This document shows positions 1 through 11,854 of a stretch of 64,000 bases of DNA, piece by piece. The stretch is from contig NC_079882.1 of the NCBI RefSeq assembly GCF_029227915.1, forward strand, positions 30,558,001 through 30,622,000, given 5' to 3'. Position 1 is the first letter of the stretch; each line of letters starts with the position of its first letter. The notes beneath the pieces were generated by a model. It did not search any database. It was not told where the DNA came from and saw only the letters and a program-made list of their open reading frames with translations. The translations under genes were made by a program, and so were the position numbers. Source of the DNA: Hydractinia symbiolongicarpus. Lineage: Eukaryota; Cnidaria; Hydrozoa; Anthoathecata; Hydractiniidae.

Positions 1-3000
1 TTGTGAAGAATGTTATTTCTTGGAGTCCAATTGTCTTATTCATCGCATTTATAAGTTCAATGTCCAAAATCAGTTCAATTAAGTCCCTCGGTCATTTGTT
101 TCACTGTTAAAAGCCATGCAACCTGGTAATATCTGAAACATATCGCTAAATACACGTTGGTACGAATATGTGACGCAACCGTTGTGACACAAACGGACTG
201 ATACCTTAGAAACTTAAGGAAATATAGTTTTTGAAACTGTCTCCATTTCCTTAGCGCGCGCTAACGGCTAAGGTTGGTCCCACAGTACAAAATGACTTAT
301 CTAAATTTCTAAATGAAGCGCTACCGCAGCGCCCAGTGTAATCACTGAATTCCAGCAATCATGTCAAAATAAGAAAAGTGTTATTTCTTGCAGTCCAATT
401 GGCTCATTTATCACATTTATAATGTCAAAGTCCAAAATCAGTTCAATTAAGTCCCACCGTCAATCGTTTCACTGTTAAAAGTGATGGAACCTGGTAATAT
501 CAGAAACATAACGCTAAGTACATGTTGGTACAAATATGTGACTCAGCCGTTGTAATTCAAACGCACTGATACCGTTAGAAAGTCAATGAAATAAAGTTTT
601 TGAAACTCTCTCCATTTCCTCAGCGCGCGCTAACGGCTAAGGTTGGTCCCACAATTCCAAATGACTTATTTATCTAAATTTCTTAATGAAGCGCTACCGC
701 AGTGGCCAGTGTAACCGCTGATATCCAGCAATCATGTCAAATTGTGAAGAATGTTATTTCTTGGAGTCCAATTGTCTCCTTCATCGCATTCATAAGTTCA
801 AAGTCCAAAATCAGTTCAATTAAGTCCCTCGGTCATTTGTTTCACTGATAAAAGCCATGCAACCTGGTAATATCTGAAACATATCGCTAAATACACGTTG
901 GTACGAATATGTGACGCAACCGTTGTGACTAAAACGGACTGATACCGTTAGAAACTTAAGGAAATATAGTTTTTGAAACTGTCTCCATTTCCTTAGCGCG
1001 CGCTAACGGCTAAGATTGGTCCCACATTTCAAAATGACTTATCTAAATTTCTAAATGAAGCGCTACCGCAGCGCCCAGTGTAATCACTGAATTCCAGCAA
1101 TCATGTCAAAATAAGAAAAATGATATTTCTTGCAGTACAATTGGCTCATTTATCACGTTTATAATGTTAAAGTCCAAAATCAGTTCAATTAAGTCCCACA
1201 GTCAATCGTTTCACTGTTAAAAGCGATGGAACCTGGTAATATAAGAAACATAACGCTAAGTACATGTTTGTACAAATATGTGACGCAGCCGTTGTAATTC
1301 AAACGCACTGATACCGTTAGAAAGTCAATGAAATAAAGTTTTTGAAACTGTCTCCATTTCCTCAGCGCGCGCTAACGGCTAAGATTGGTCCCACAATTCC
1401 AAATGACTTATTTATCTAAATTTCTTAATGAAGCGCTACTGCAGCGGCCAGTGTAACCGCTGAATTCCAGCAATCATATCAAATTGTGAAGAATGTTATT
1501 TCTTGGAGTCCAATTGTCTCATTTATCGCATTCATAAGTTCAATGTCCAAAATCAGTTCAATTAAGACCCTCGGTCATTTGTTTCACTGTTAAAAGCCAT
1601 GCAAACTGGTAATATCTGAAACATATCGCTAAATACACGTTGGTACGAATATGTGACGCAACCGTTGTGATTCAAACGGACTGATACCGTTAGAAACTTA
1701 AGGAAGTATAGTTTTTGAAACTGTCTCCATTTCCTTAGCGCGCGCTAACGGCTAAGATTGGTCCCACATTTCAAAATGACTTATCTAAATTTCTAAATGA
1801 AGCGCTACCGCAGCGCCCAGTGTAATCACTGAATTCCAGCAATCATATCAAATTGTGAAGAATGTTATTTCTTGGAGTCCAATTGTCTCATTTATCGCAT
1901 TCATAAGTTCAATGTCCAAAATCAGTTCAATTAAGACCCTCGGTCATTTGTTTCACTGTTAAAAGCCATGCAAACTGGTAATATCTGAAACATATCGCTA
2001 AATACACGTTGGTACGAATATGTGACGCAACCGTTGTGATTCAAACGGACTGATACCCTTAGAAAGTCAATGAAATAAAGTTTTTGAAACTGTCTCCATT
2101 TCCTGAGTGCGCGCTAACGGCTAAGATTGGTCTCACAGTACAAAATGACTTATCTAAATTTCGAAATGAAGCGCTACCGCAGCGCCCAGTGTAATCACTG
2201 AATTTCAGCAATCATGTCAAAATAAGAAAAATGTTATTTCTTGCAGTCCAATTGGCTCATTTATCACAGTTATAATGTCAAAGTCCAAAATCAGTTCAAT
2301 TAAGTCCCACAGTCAATCGTTTCACTGTTAAAAGCGATGGAACCTGGTAATATAAGAAACATAACGCTAAGTACATGTTTGTACAAATATGTGACGCAGC
2401 CGTTGTAATTCAAACGCACTGATACCGTTAGAAATTCAATGAAATAAAGTTTTTGAAACTGTCTCCATTTCCTCAGCGCGCGCTAACGGCTAAGATTGGT
2501 CCCACAATTCCAAATGACTTATTTATCTAAATTTCTTAATGAAGCGCTACTGCAGCGGCCAGTGTAACCGCTGAATTCCAGCAATCATGTCAAAGAAAGA
2601 AGAATTTTATTTCTTGGCGTCCAATTGGCTCATTTATCACATTTATAATGTCAAAGTCCAAAATCAGTTCAATTAAGTCTCACACTCAATCGTTTCACAG
2701 ATAAAAGCGATGCAACCCGGTAATATCAGTAACATAATGCTAAGTACATGTTGGTACGAATATGTGACGCAGCCGTTGTAACTCAAGCGCACTGATACCG
2801 TTAAAAAGTCAATGAAATAAAGTTTTTGAAACTGTCTCCACTTCCGCAGCGCGCGCTAACGGCTAAGACTGGTCCCACAATTCAAAATGACTTATTTATC
2901 TAAATTTCTTAATTAAGCGCTACCGCAGCGGCCAGTGTAACCGCTGAATTCCAGCAATCATGTCAAATTGTGAAGAATGTTATTTCTTGGAGTCCAATTG

Positions 3001-6000
3001 TCTCATTCATCGCATTCATAAGTTCAATGTCCAAAATCAGTTCAATTAAGTCCCTCGGTCATTTGTTTCACTGTTAAAAGCCATGCAACCTGGTAATATC
3101 TGAAACATATCGCTAAATACACGTTGGTACGAATATGTGACGCAACCGTTGTGACACAAACGGACTGATACCTTAGAAACTTAAGGAAATATAGTTTTTG
3201 AAACTGTCTCCATTTCCTTAGCGCGCGCTAACGGCTAAGGTTGGTCTCACAGTACAAAATGACTTATCTAAATTTCTAAATGAAGCGCTACCGCAGCGCC
3301 CAGTGTAACCGCTGAATTCCAGCAATCATGTCAAAATAAGAAGAATTTTATTTCTTGGCGTCCAATTGGCTCATTTATCACATTTATAATGTCAAAGTCC
3401 AAAATCAGTTCAATTAAGTCTCACACTCAATCGTTTCACAGATAAAAGCGATGCAACCCGGTAATATCAGTAACATAATGCTAAGTACATGTTGGTACGA
3501 ATATGTGACGCAGCCGTTGTAACTCAAGCGCACTGATACCGTTAAAAAGTCAATGAAATAAAGTTTTTGAAACTGTCTCCACTTCCGCAGCGCGCGCTAA
3601 CGGCTAAGACTGGTCCCACAATTCAAAATGACTTATTTATCTAAATTTCTTAATTAAGCGCTACCGCAGCGGCCAGTGTAACCGCTGAATTCCAGCAATC
3701 ATGTCAAATTGTGAAGAATGTTATTTCTTGGAGTCCAATTGTCTCATTTATCGCATTCATAAGTTCAATGTCCAAAATCAGTTCAATTAAGACCCACCGT
3801 CAATCGTTTCACTGTTAAAAGTGATGGAACCTGGTAATATCAGAAACATAACGCTAAGTACATGTTGGTACAAATATGTGACTCAGCCGTTCTAATTCAA
3901 ACGCACTGATACCGTTAGAAAGTCAATGAAATAAAGTTTTTGAAACTCTCTCCATTTCCTCAGCGCGCGCTAACGGCTAAGATTGGTCCCACTATTCCAA
4001 ATGACTTATTTATCTAAATTTCTTAATGAAGCGCTACCGCAGCGGCCTGTGTAACCGCCGAGTACCAGCAATCATGTCAAAATAAGAAGAATGTTATTTC
4101 TTGGCGTCCAATTGGCTCAATTATCACATTTATAATGTCAAAGTCCAAAATCAGTTCAATTAAGTCACAGTCAATCGTTTCACAGTTAAAAGCGATGCAA
4201 CCTGGTAATATCAGAAACATAACGCTAAGTACATGTTGGTACGAATATGTGACGCAACCGTTGTAACTCAAGCGCACTGATACCGTTAGAAAGTCAATGA
4301 AAAAAAGTTTTTGAAACTGTCTCCATTTCCTCAGCGCGCGCTAACGGCTAAGGTTGGTCCCACAATTCCAAATGACTTATTTATCTAAATTTCTTAATGA
4401 AGCGCTACCGCAGTGGCCAGTGTAACCGCTGATATCCAGCAATCATGTCAAATTGTGAAGAATGTTATTTCTTGGAGTCCAATTGTCTCCTTCATCGCAT
4501 TCATAAGTTCAAAGTCCAAAATCAGTTCAATTAAGTCCCTCGGTCATTTGTTTCACTGATAAAAGCCATGCAACCTGGTAATATCTGAAACATATCGCTA
4601 AATACACGTTGGTACGAATATGTGACGCAACCGTTGTGACTAAAACGGACTGATACCGTTAGAAACTTAAGGAAATATAGTTTTTGAAACTGTCTCCATT
4701 TCCTTAGCGCGCGCTAACGGCTAAGATTGGTCCCACATTTCAAAATGACTTATCTAAATTTCTAAATGAAGCGCTACCGCAGCGCCCAGTGTAATCACTG
4801 AATTCCAGCAATCATGTCAAAATAAGAAAAATGATATTTCTTGCAGTACAATTGGCTCATTTATCACGTTTATAATGTTAAAGTCCAAAATCAGTTCAAT
4901 TAAGTCCCACAGTCAATCGTTTCACTGTTAAAAGCGATGGAACCTGGTAATATAAGAAACATAACGCTAAGTACATGTTTGTACAAATATGTGACGCAGC
5001 CGTTGTAATTCAAACGCACTGATACCGTTAGAAAGTCAATGAAATAAAGTTTTTGAAACTCTCTCCATTTCCTCAGCGCGCGCTAACGGCTAAGATTGGT
5101 CCCACAATTCCAAATGACTTATTTATCTAAATTTCTTAATGAAGCGCTACTGCAGCGGCCAGTGTAACCGCTGAATTCCAGCAATCATATCAAATTGTGA
5201 AGAATGTTATTTCTTGGAGTCCAATTGTCTCATTTATCGCAATCATAAGTTCAATGTCCAAAATCAGTTCAATTAAGACCCTCGGTCATTTGTTTCACTG
5301 TTAAAAGCCATGCAAACTGGTAATATCTGAAACATATCGCTAAATACACGTTGGTACGAATATGTGACGCAACCGTTGTGATTCAAACGGACTGATACCG
5401 TTAGAAACTTAAGGAAGTATAGTTTTTGAAACTGTCTCCATTTCCTTAGCGCGCGCTAACGGCTAAGATTGGTCCCACAGCACAAAATGACTTATCTAAA
5501 TTTCTAAATGAAGCGCTACCGCAGCGCCCAGTGTAATCACTGAATTCCAGCAATCATGTCAAAATAAGAGAATGGTTATTTCTTGCAGTCCAATTGGCTC
5601 ATTTATAACATTTATAATGTCAAAGTCCAAAATCAGTTCAATTAAGTCCCACAGTCAATGGTAATATCTGAAACATATCGCTAAATACATGTTGGTACAA
5701 ATATGTGACTCAGCCGTTCTAATTCAAACGCACTGATACCGTTAGAAAGTCAATGAAATAAAGTTTTTGAAACTCTCTCCATTTCCTCAGCGCGCGCTAA
5801 CGGCTAAGATTGGTCCCACTATTCCAAATGACTTATTTATCTAAATTTCTTAATGAAGCGCTACCGCAGCGGCCTGTGTAACCGCCGAGTACCAGCAATC
5901 ATGTCAAAATAAGAAGAATGTTATTTCTTGGCGTCCAATTGGCTCATTTATCACATTTATAATGTCAAAGTCCAAAATCAGTTCAATTAAGTCACAGTCA

Positions 6001-9000
6001 ATCGTTTCACAGTTAAAAGCGATGCAACCTGGTAATATCAGAAACATAACGCTAAGTACATGTTGGTACGAATATGTGACGCAACCGTTGTAACTCAAGC
6101 GCACTGATACCGTTAGAAAGTCAATGAAAAAAAGTTTTTGAAACTGTCTCCATTTCCTCAGCGCGCGCTAACGGCTAAGGTTGGTCCCACAATTCCAAAT
6201 GACTTATTTATCTAAATTTCTTAATGAAGCGCTACCGCAGTGGCCAGTGTAACCGCTGATATCCAGCAATCATGTCAAATTGTGAAGAATGTTATTTCTT
6301 GGAGTCCAATTGTCTCCTTCATCGCATTCATAAGTTCAAAGTCCAAAATCAGTTCAATTAAGTCCCTCGGTCATTTGTTTCACTGATAAAAGCCATGCAA
6401 CCTGGTAACATCTGAAACATATCGCTAAATACACGTTGGTACGAATATGTGACGCAACCGTTGTGACTAAAACGGACTGATACCGTTAGAAACTTAAGGA
6501 AATATAGTTTTTGAAACTGTCTCCATTTCCTTAGCGCGCGCTAACGGCTAAGATTGGTCCCACATTTCAAAATGACTTATCTAAATTTCTAAATGAAGCG
6601 CTACCGCAGCGCCCAGTGTAATCACTGAATTCCAGCAATCATGTCAAAATAAGAAAAATGATATTTCTTGCAGTACAATTGGCTCATTTATCACGTTTAT
6701 AATGTTAAAGTCCAAAATCAGTTCAATTAAGTCCCACAGTCAATCGTTTCACTGTTAAAAGCGATGGAACCTGGTAATATAAGAAACATAACGCTAAGTA
6801 CATGTTTGTACAAATATGTGACGCAGCCGTTGTAATTCAAACGCACTGATACCGTTAGAAAGTCAATGAAATAAAGTTTTTGAAACTCTCTCCATTTCCT
6901 CAGCGCGCGCTAACGGCTAAGATTGGTCCCACAATTCCAAATGACTTATTTATCTAAATTTCTTAATGAAGCGCTACTGCAGCGGCCAGTGTAACCGCTG
7001 AATTCCAGCAATCATATCAAATTGTGAAGAATGTTATTTCTTGGAGTCCAATTGTCTCATTTATCGCATTCATAAGTTCAATGTCCAAAATCAGTTCAAT
7101 TAAGACCCTCGGTCATTTGTTTCACTGTTAAAAGCCATGCAAACTGGTAATATCTGAAACATATCGCTAAATACACGTTGGTACGAATATGTGACGCAAC
7201 CGTTGTGATTCAAACGGACTGATACCGTTAGAAACTTAGGGAAGTATAGTTTTTGAAACTGTCTCCATTTCCTTAGCGCGCGCTAACGACTAGGATTGTT
7301 CCCACAGTATAAAATGACATATTTATCTACATTTTTAAATAAAGCGCTACCTCAGCGCCTAGTGTAATCGTTGAGTTCAATCAATCATGTAAAATTAAGA
7401 AGAATGTTATTTATTGGAGTCCAATTGTCTGATTTATCACATTTATAAGTTCAAAGTTCAAAATCCGTTCAATTAAGTCCCACAGTCAATCGTTTCATTG
7501 TTAAAAGCGATGCCACCTGGTAATATCAGAAACATATCGCTAAATACATGTTGGTACAAATATGTGACGCAACCGTTGTAACTCAAACGGACTGATACCC
7601 TTAGAAAGTCAATGAAATAAAGTTTTTGAAACTGTCTCCATTTCCTTAGTGCGCGCTAACGGCTAAGATTGGTCTCACAGTACAAAATGACTTATCTAAA
7701 TTTCGAAATGAAGCGCTACCGCAGCGCCCAGTGTAATCACTGAATTTCAGCAATGATGTCAAAATAAGAAAAATGTTATTTCTGGCAGTCCAATTGGCTC
7801 ATTTATCACAGTTATAATGTCAAAGTCCAAAATCAGTTCAATTAAGTCCCACAGTCAATCGTTTCACTGTTAAAAGCGATGGAACCTGGTAATATAAGAA
7901 ACATAACGCTAAGTACATGTTTGTACAAATATGTGACGCAGCCGTTGTAATTCAAACGCACTGATACCGTTAGAAAGTCAATGAAATAAAGTTTTTGAAA
8001 CTGTATCCATTTCCTCAGCGCGCGCTAACGGCTAAGATTGGTCCCACAATTCCAAATGACTTATTTATCTAAATTTCTTAATGAAGCGCTACTGCAGCGG
8101 CCAGTGTAACCGCTGAATTCCAGCAATCATGTCAAAAAAAAGAAGAATTTTATTTCTTGGCGTCCAATTGGCTCATTTATCACATTTATAATGTCAAAGT
8201 CCAAAATCAGTTCAATTAAGTCTCACACTCAATCGTTTCACAGATAAAAGCGATGCAACCCGGTAATATCAGTAACATAATGCTAAGTACATGTTGGTAC
8301 GAATATGTGACGCAGCCGTTGTAACTCAAGCGCACTGATACCGTTAAAAAGTCAATGAAATAAAGTTTTTGAAACTGTCTCCACTTCCGCAGCGCGCGCT
8401 AACGGCTAAGACTGGTCCCACAATTCAAAATGACTTATTTATCTAAATTTCTTAATTAAGCGCTACCGCAGCGGCCAGTGTAACCGCTGAATTCCAGCAA
8501 TCATGTCAAATTGTGAAGAATGTTATTTCTTGGAGTCCAATTGTCTCATTCATCGCATTCATAAGTTCAATGTCCAAAATCAGTTCAATTAAGTCCCTCG
8601 GTCATTTGTTTCACTGTTAAAAGCGATGCAACCCGGTAATATCAGTAACATAATGCTAAGTACATGTTGGTACGAATATGTGACGCAGCCGTTGTAACTC
8701 AAGCGCACTGATACCGTTAAAAAGTCAATGAAATAAAGTTTTTGAAACTGTCTCCACTTCCGCAGCGCGCGCTAACGGCTAAGACTGGTCCCACAATTCA
8801 AAATGACTTATTTATCTAAATTTCTTAATTAAGCGCTACCGCAGCGGCCAGTGTAACCGGTGAATTCCAGCAATCATGTCAAATTGTGAAGAATGTTATT
8901 TCTTGGAGTCCAATTGTCTCATTCATCGCATTCATAAGTTCAATGTCCAAAATCAGTTCAATTAAGTCCCTCGGTCATTTGTTTCACTGTTAAAAGCCAT

Positions 9001-9452
9001 GCAACCTGGTAATATCTGAAACATATCGCTAAATACACGTTGGTACGAATATGTGACGCAACCGTTGTGACACAAACGGACTGATACCTTAGAAACTTAA
9101 GGAAATATAGTTTTTGAAACTGTCTCCATTTCCTTAGCGCGCGCTAACGGCTAAGGTTGGTCTCACAGTACAAAATGACTTATCTAAATTTCTAAATGAA
9201 GCGCTACCGCAGCGCCCAGCTGAATTCCAGCAATCATGTCAAAATAAGAAAAATGTTATTTCTTGCAGTCCAATTGGCTCATTTATCACATTTATAATGT
9301 CAAAGTCCAAAATCAGTTCAATTAAGTCCCACCGTCAATCGTTTCACTGTTAAAAGTGATGGAACCTGGTAATATCAGAAACATAACGCTAAGTACATGT
9401 TGGTACAAATATGTGACTCAGCCGTTGTAATTCAAACGCACTGATACCGTTA
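1..9452 (+). repeat. Satellite array, left block (369/373-bp alternating monomers)
   Basis: Head-to-tail satellite. The landmark CAATCATGTCAAA (or CAATCATATCAAA) recurs at about 361, 734, 1103, 1476 and 1845, so spacings alternate 373 and 369 bp. One type reads TTGTGAAGAATG after the landmark and has CCCTCGGTCATTTG. The other reads AATAAGAA and has CCCACAGTCAATCG. Together they form a higher-order dimer of about 742 bp. Each monomer keeps a GC-rich patch with AGCGCGCGCTAACGG and, about 70 bp on, the hairpin-forming GCGCTACCGCAGCGC. No gene is seen; minus-strand frames of about 66 codons (for example 4077-4277 and 5904-6104) follow the repeat and have no protein-like features. Confidence 0.95.
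9451..9452. other. TA target-site duplication, left, of the first transposon
   Basis: The satellite reads CCGTTAGAAAG at this point in unoccupied copies. Here CCGTTA is followed by the TIR, and after the element the sequence resumes with TAGAAAG, so TA is present on both sides (9451-9452 and 12649-12650). Confidence 0.9.
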
Positions 9453-9477
9453 CTCGGGCAACTTACGGAACGTCTGG
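9453..9477 (+). repeat. Left terminal inverted repeat, first transposon
   Basis: 25 bp starting CTCGGGCAACTTACGG and ending GTCTGG. It is a perfect reverse complement of 12624-12648; similarity stops directly inside. Confidence 0.93.
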
Positions 9478-10155
9478 GATTTGTTAAATTCATCGGCGCA
9501 CTTTAAGGGTACTAGTCACAATAACAGATGAATGTCCAATAGTTAACATGACTTTAGGGCTTCCTGAAAAAAGGTGTTTTAAATGTAAATTAAATAATAT
9601 GACGTCACGGCCTCGATTTGAAGGTTTTTGAACAATCCTCTTTTCACGAATATCTCGAAAAATATAAATACGACAGTCTTTGAACGGCTTTTTTACCATT
9701 CGTAATCATTTTGTGGATGAATTACGTCAACAAAATATGTCCTAAGTCCTACGCGCATAGTGCGATCATGCTTTTCCGTCACTTTCACAAGAATATTTGT
9801 CAGAAATAGAATTTGTCGGCAAAATATCACGGTTTTGACATTATTGCCGTGCCTGCGTCGGAACTTTTCCGTGATGCCAGCAGATGTAAAACGCGCGGGA
9901 GAATTTTTAATAGAAATGGCGGATATTTAGCGGGAATTGGAGGCAGAGAAATCCATTCCATGATTGCATGGCAAATTATTTTCAATGCGTCTTTATGCGA
10001 GGAGAGGTTTTACGTGAGATCCAGAGTGTAAGTTACCACCATGAAGGTGTCAGATACAATGCCTTCATTTCTATGTTCCCTTCTTGTGTAAACTTGAAGA
10101 AATCTCACTTTAACAGGAAGGCTAAAGAGCTTGTTTCCTTTGTTAGAAAAAGAAA
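9478..10155 (+). other. 5' part of the first transposon, no gene assigned
   Basis: AT-rich unique sequence without a long reading frame. Short frames on both strands (9490-9699 minus, 9813-10031 plus, 9968-10177 plus) match no family I know. A donor-like GTAAGT lies at about 10027, and an acceptor-like TTTAACAG ends at about 10117. Downstream of this acceptor one frame reads LKSLFPLLEKENAWQYQGE (to a stop at about 10250), which looks protein-like, so an upstream exon of the gene below is possible. I could not join it in frame convincingly. Confidence 0.45.
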
Positions 10156-11853
10156 ATGCATGGCAATATCAGGGTGAAGTACTTAAAGGACTATTCCAGA
10201 GATGTTTGGAACAAATTCAGCAATGTAGAAAAAACTACACACACAATCCATAATTGTGAAGTATGGTTCTTTTTTACAACTAGAGGACGCCGAAATAAAA
10301 AATATAAAACATCAAAAAAAGTTTTCTTGGACATAACAAACACATTAGACAGCATTACAAATACAGCTATCAATACAAACACACCATTAAATAAAAATAT
10401 GTCTATAAACACACCAATTGTGTGCAAGCCAAATACACCAGAAGCAGTAAACATAAATACACCTTTAAATACAAACAAGTCAATAGATATAAAGAGACCC
10501 ATCAGGACAGAATTGGTGAGTGCTAACACACCTAATAAAATGAACACACCTAAAAATAAGAAAAAAACAGGAGACAGCTCTTTCACCATCTCATTTGAAA
10601 TACAGTCAACAAAAAATGACATGAAATATATGAAAATTAATGCAGAAGGAGCACTTAAATCAATAAATTCGAAGTGGGATAGCATATATGACACACCGTT
10701 CACTAAAGTCCTCACATTTAATTAGATCTGTAAATTTAGTTGAGGCCAAGTCTGATTTGCAGGAAAAAAAAGGAATTAGACAGAGGAACAGCAGAATAAA
10801 AAAGTCCTTGGAAAGCAAATGTTACAGAAGTGGCAAGGCAATGGAAACTGTTTTTAGGATCAGACAGTCTGCATCTTCATACAGAAAATCACGATCAATC
10901 CAGTATTTTGAGATAAAGGATAAGGCTCTCCAGAGAATCATAGGTAATCATTACTCATTCCTTTTTTTTTCTCTTTTATATCAAATTTTCTTTGTAAAAA
11001 CTAATTATTAATATTCACATTTTTAGGAAAAAAACATCAATGTGGAGAAGTAGATGCAGCACTAGGTAAAAAGAAGCGGCATAGCCCAGACCCTAATAAA
11101 ATAAATTTTGATAAAGCTGCGTTATTGGAAGAAGTAAATAACATGGAAAAAGGATCCCAGGTATATATGTGCATGCAATTGTGTACTTTTCCAGGAAGAA
11201 ATTTTTTAATTTAATTAATAAAATTTATTTGTATACAATAATTATTATAATAGAAGATTTGCACTGGAAATGTTTTTTTACGTTTTTGCAGTTTTAATCA
11301 TTCAGTACAGCAAAGATAAGCTCATGTAAAATCAATGGATTCTTGAAAATGGATTCTTGTGAAAATTCAAAAGCTACTAACTTTCCTCCAGTTAAATTAA
11401 TTGAAGCATACAATACAAAATCATTAACTAATTTTAGACAAACTACTCAGAATTAGCACGCAAGTACAATATGCAACATACCACTGGAAATATGATCGTA
11501 AAAGAATATCTACAAGGCAACAATGTTGATTTGACCAAGTTTAACAACAGCTTCTCCAATCCACTTCGTGCTCGTCGAAGATATGAAAAATTTTCAGGTG
11601 AGCTCAAATATAATCTGACAATTGAAGAGTTATTCATATTGAAATTCATATTGATATTTAGGAATTGAAAGATAAAGGAACAATGTTAAAGAGTAACAGT
11701 TTACGTACCCACGATGAGTCTGATAAATCCCCCCTACATTTAGGTTCAAACTGGAAGCCAAGTACAACGTTAGAACATTCTGATTCCGACTCATCCGAAG
11801 AAGACATAATTATTACAGTACTTAACAAACGTGTTGCTTTTAAAAGAAAATAA
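10156..11853 (+). CDS. Multi-exon transposon gene with a predicted helix-turn-helix segment; function unknown
   Basis: I do not recognise the family. Likely coding blocks are about 10156-10708, 10709-10943, 11027-11160, 11438-11597 and 11662 or 11672 to 11853. The intron at 10944-11026 (GTAATC...TTTTTAG, 83 bp) and the intron at 11161-11437 (GTATAT...ATTTTAG, 277 bp) both join open frames exactly. The joined product has an Asn/Thr/Lys-rich region with repeated NTP motifs, then a basic stretch (RQRNSRIKK), then KINFDKAALLEEVNN running into NYSELARKYN and MIVKEYL, which looks like a helix-turn-helix, and finally RARRRYEKFS. The third intron starts at 11598 (GTGAGC). Acceptor AG at 11661 would stop after GIER; AG at 11671 keeps an acidic Ser/Asp-rich tail ending at 11853. 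Between the first two blocks the frame changes near 10700, by a weak intron (GTGAGT at 10516, AG at 10708) or by a frameshift. The start is uncertain. The gene may encode a DNA-binding accessory protein of the element, or be a captured host fragment. Confidence 0.55.
10944..11026 (+). other. Predicted spliceosomal intron in the first transposon's gene
   Basis: GTAATC at the 5' end, a T-rich stretch, and TTTTTAG at the 3' end. Removal joins a phase-1 codon (G/GA) and keeps 45 further codons open through 11160. This is direct evidence of eukaryotic coding sequence. Confidence 0.7.
11161..11437 (+). other. Predicted spliceosomal intron in the first transposon's gene
   Basis: CAG/GTATAT donor and AATTTTAG acceptor. 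The phase-0 junction joins GSQ to TNYSELARKYN without a stop. Nearer acceptors (11291, 11305, 11310, 11391, 11450) give stops within a few codons, so the acceptor at 11437 is preferred. Confidence 0.65.
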
Positions 11854-11854
11854 A
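11849..11854 (+). promoter_or_regulatory. Candidate polyadenylation signal AATAAA
   Basis: AATAAA overlaps the TAA stop of the last open block (11851-11853). The surrounding AT-rich sequence makes a chance match possible. Confidence 0.4.

Noticed and set aside
9490-9699. 69-codon minus-strand frame near the left TIR of the first transposon
   Set aside because: Short, no recognisable motif, no splice context, and opposite in direction to the supported gene.
10191-10715. 174-codon minus-strand frame with hydrophobic, membrane-like composition
   Set aside because: It is the complement of the Asn/Thr/Lys-rich plus-strand frame. The plus strand has the phase-consistent introns, so the hydrophobicity is a by-product of AT-rich codons.
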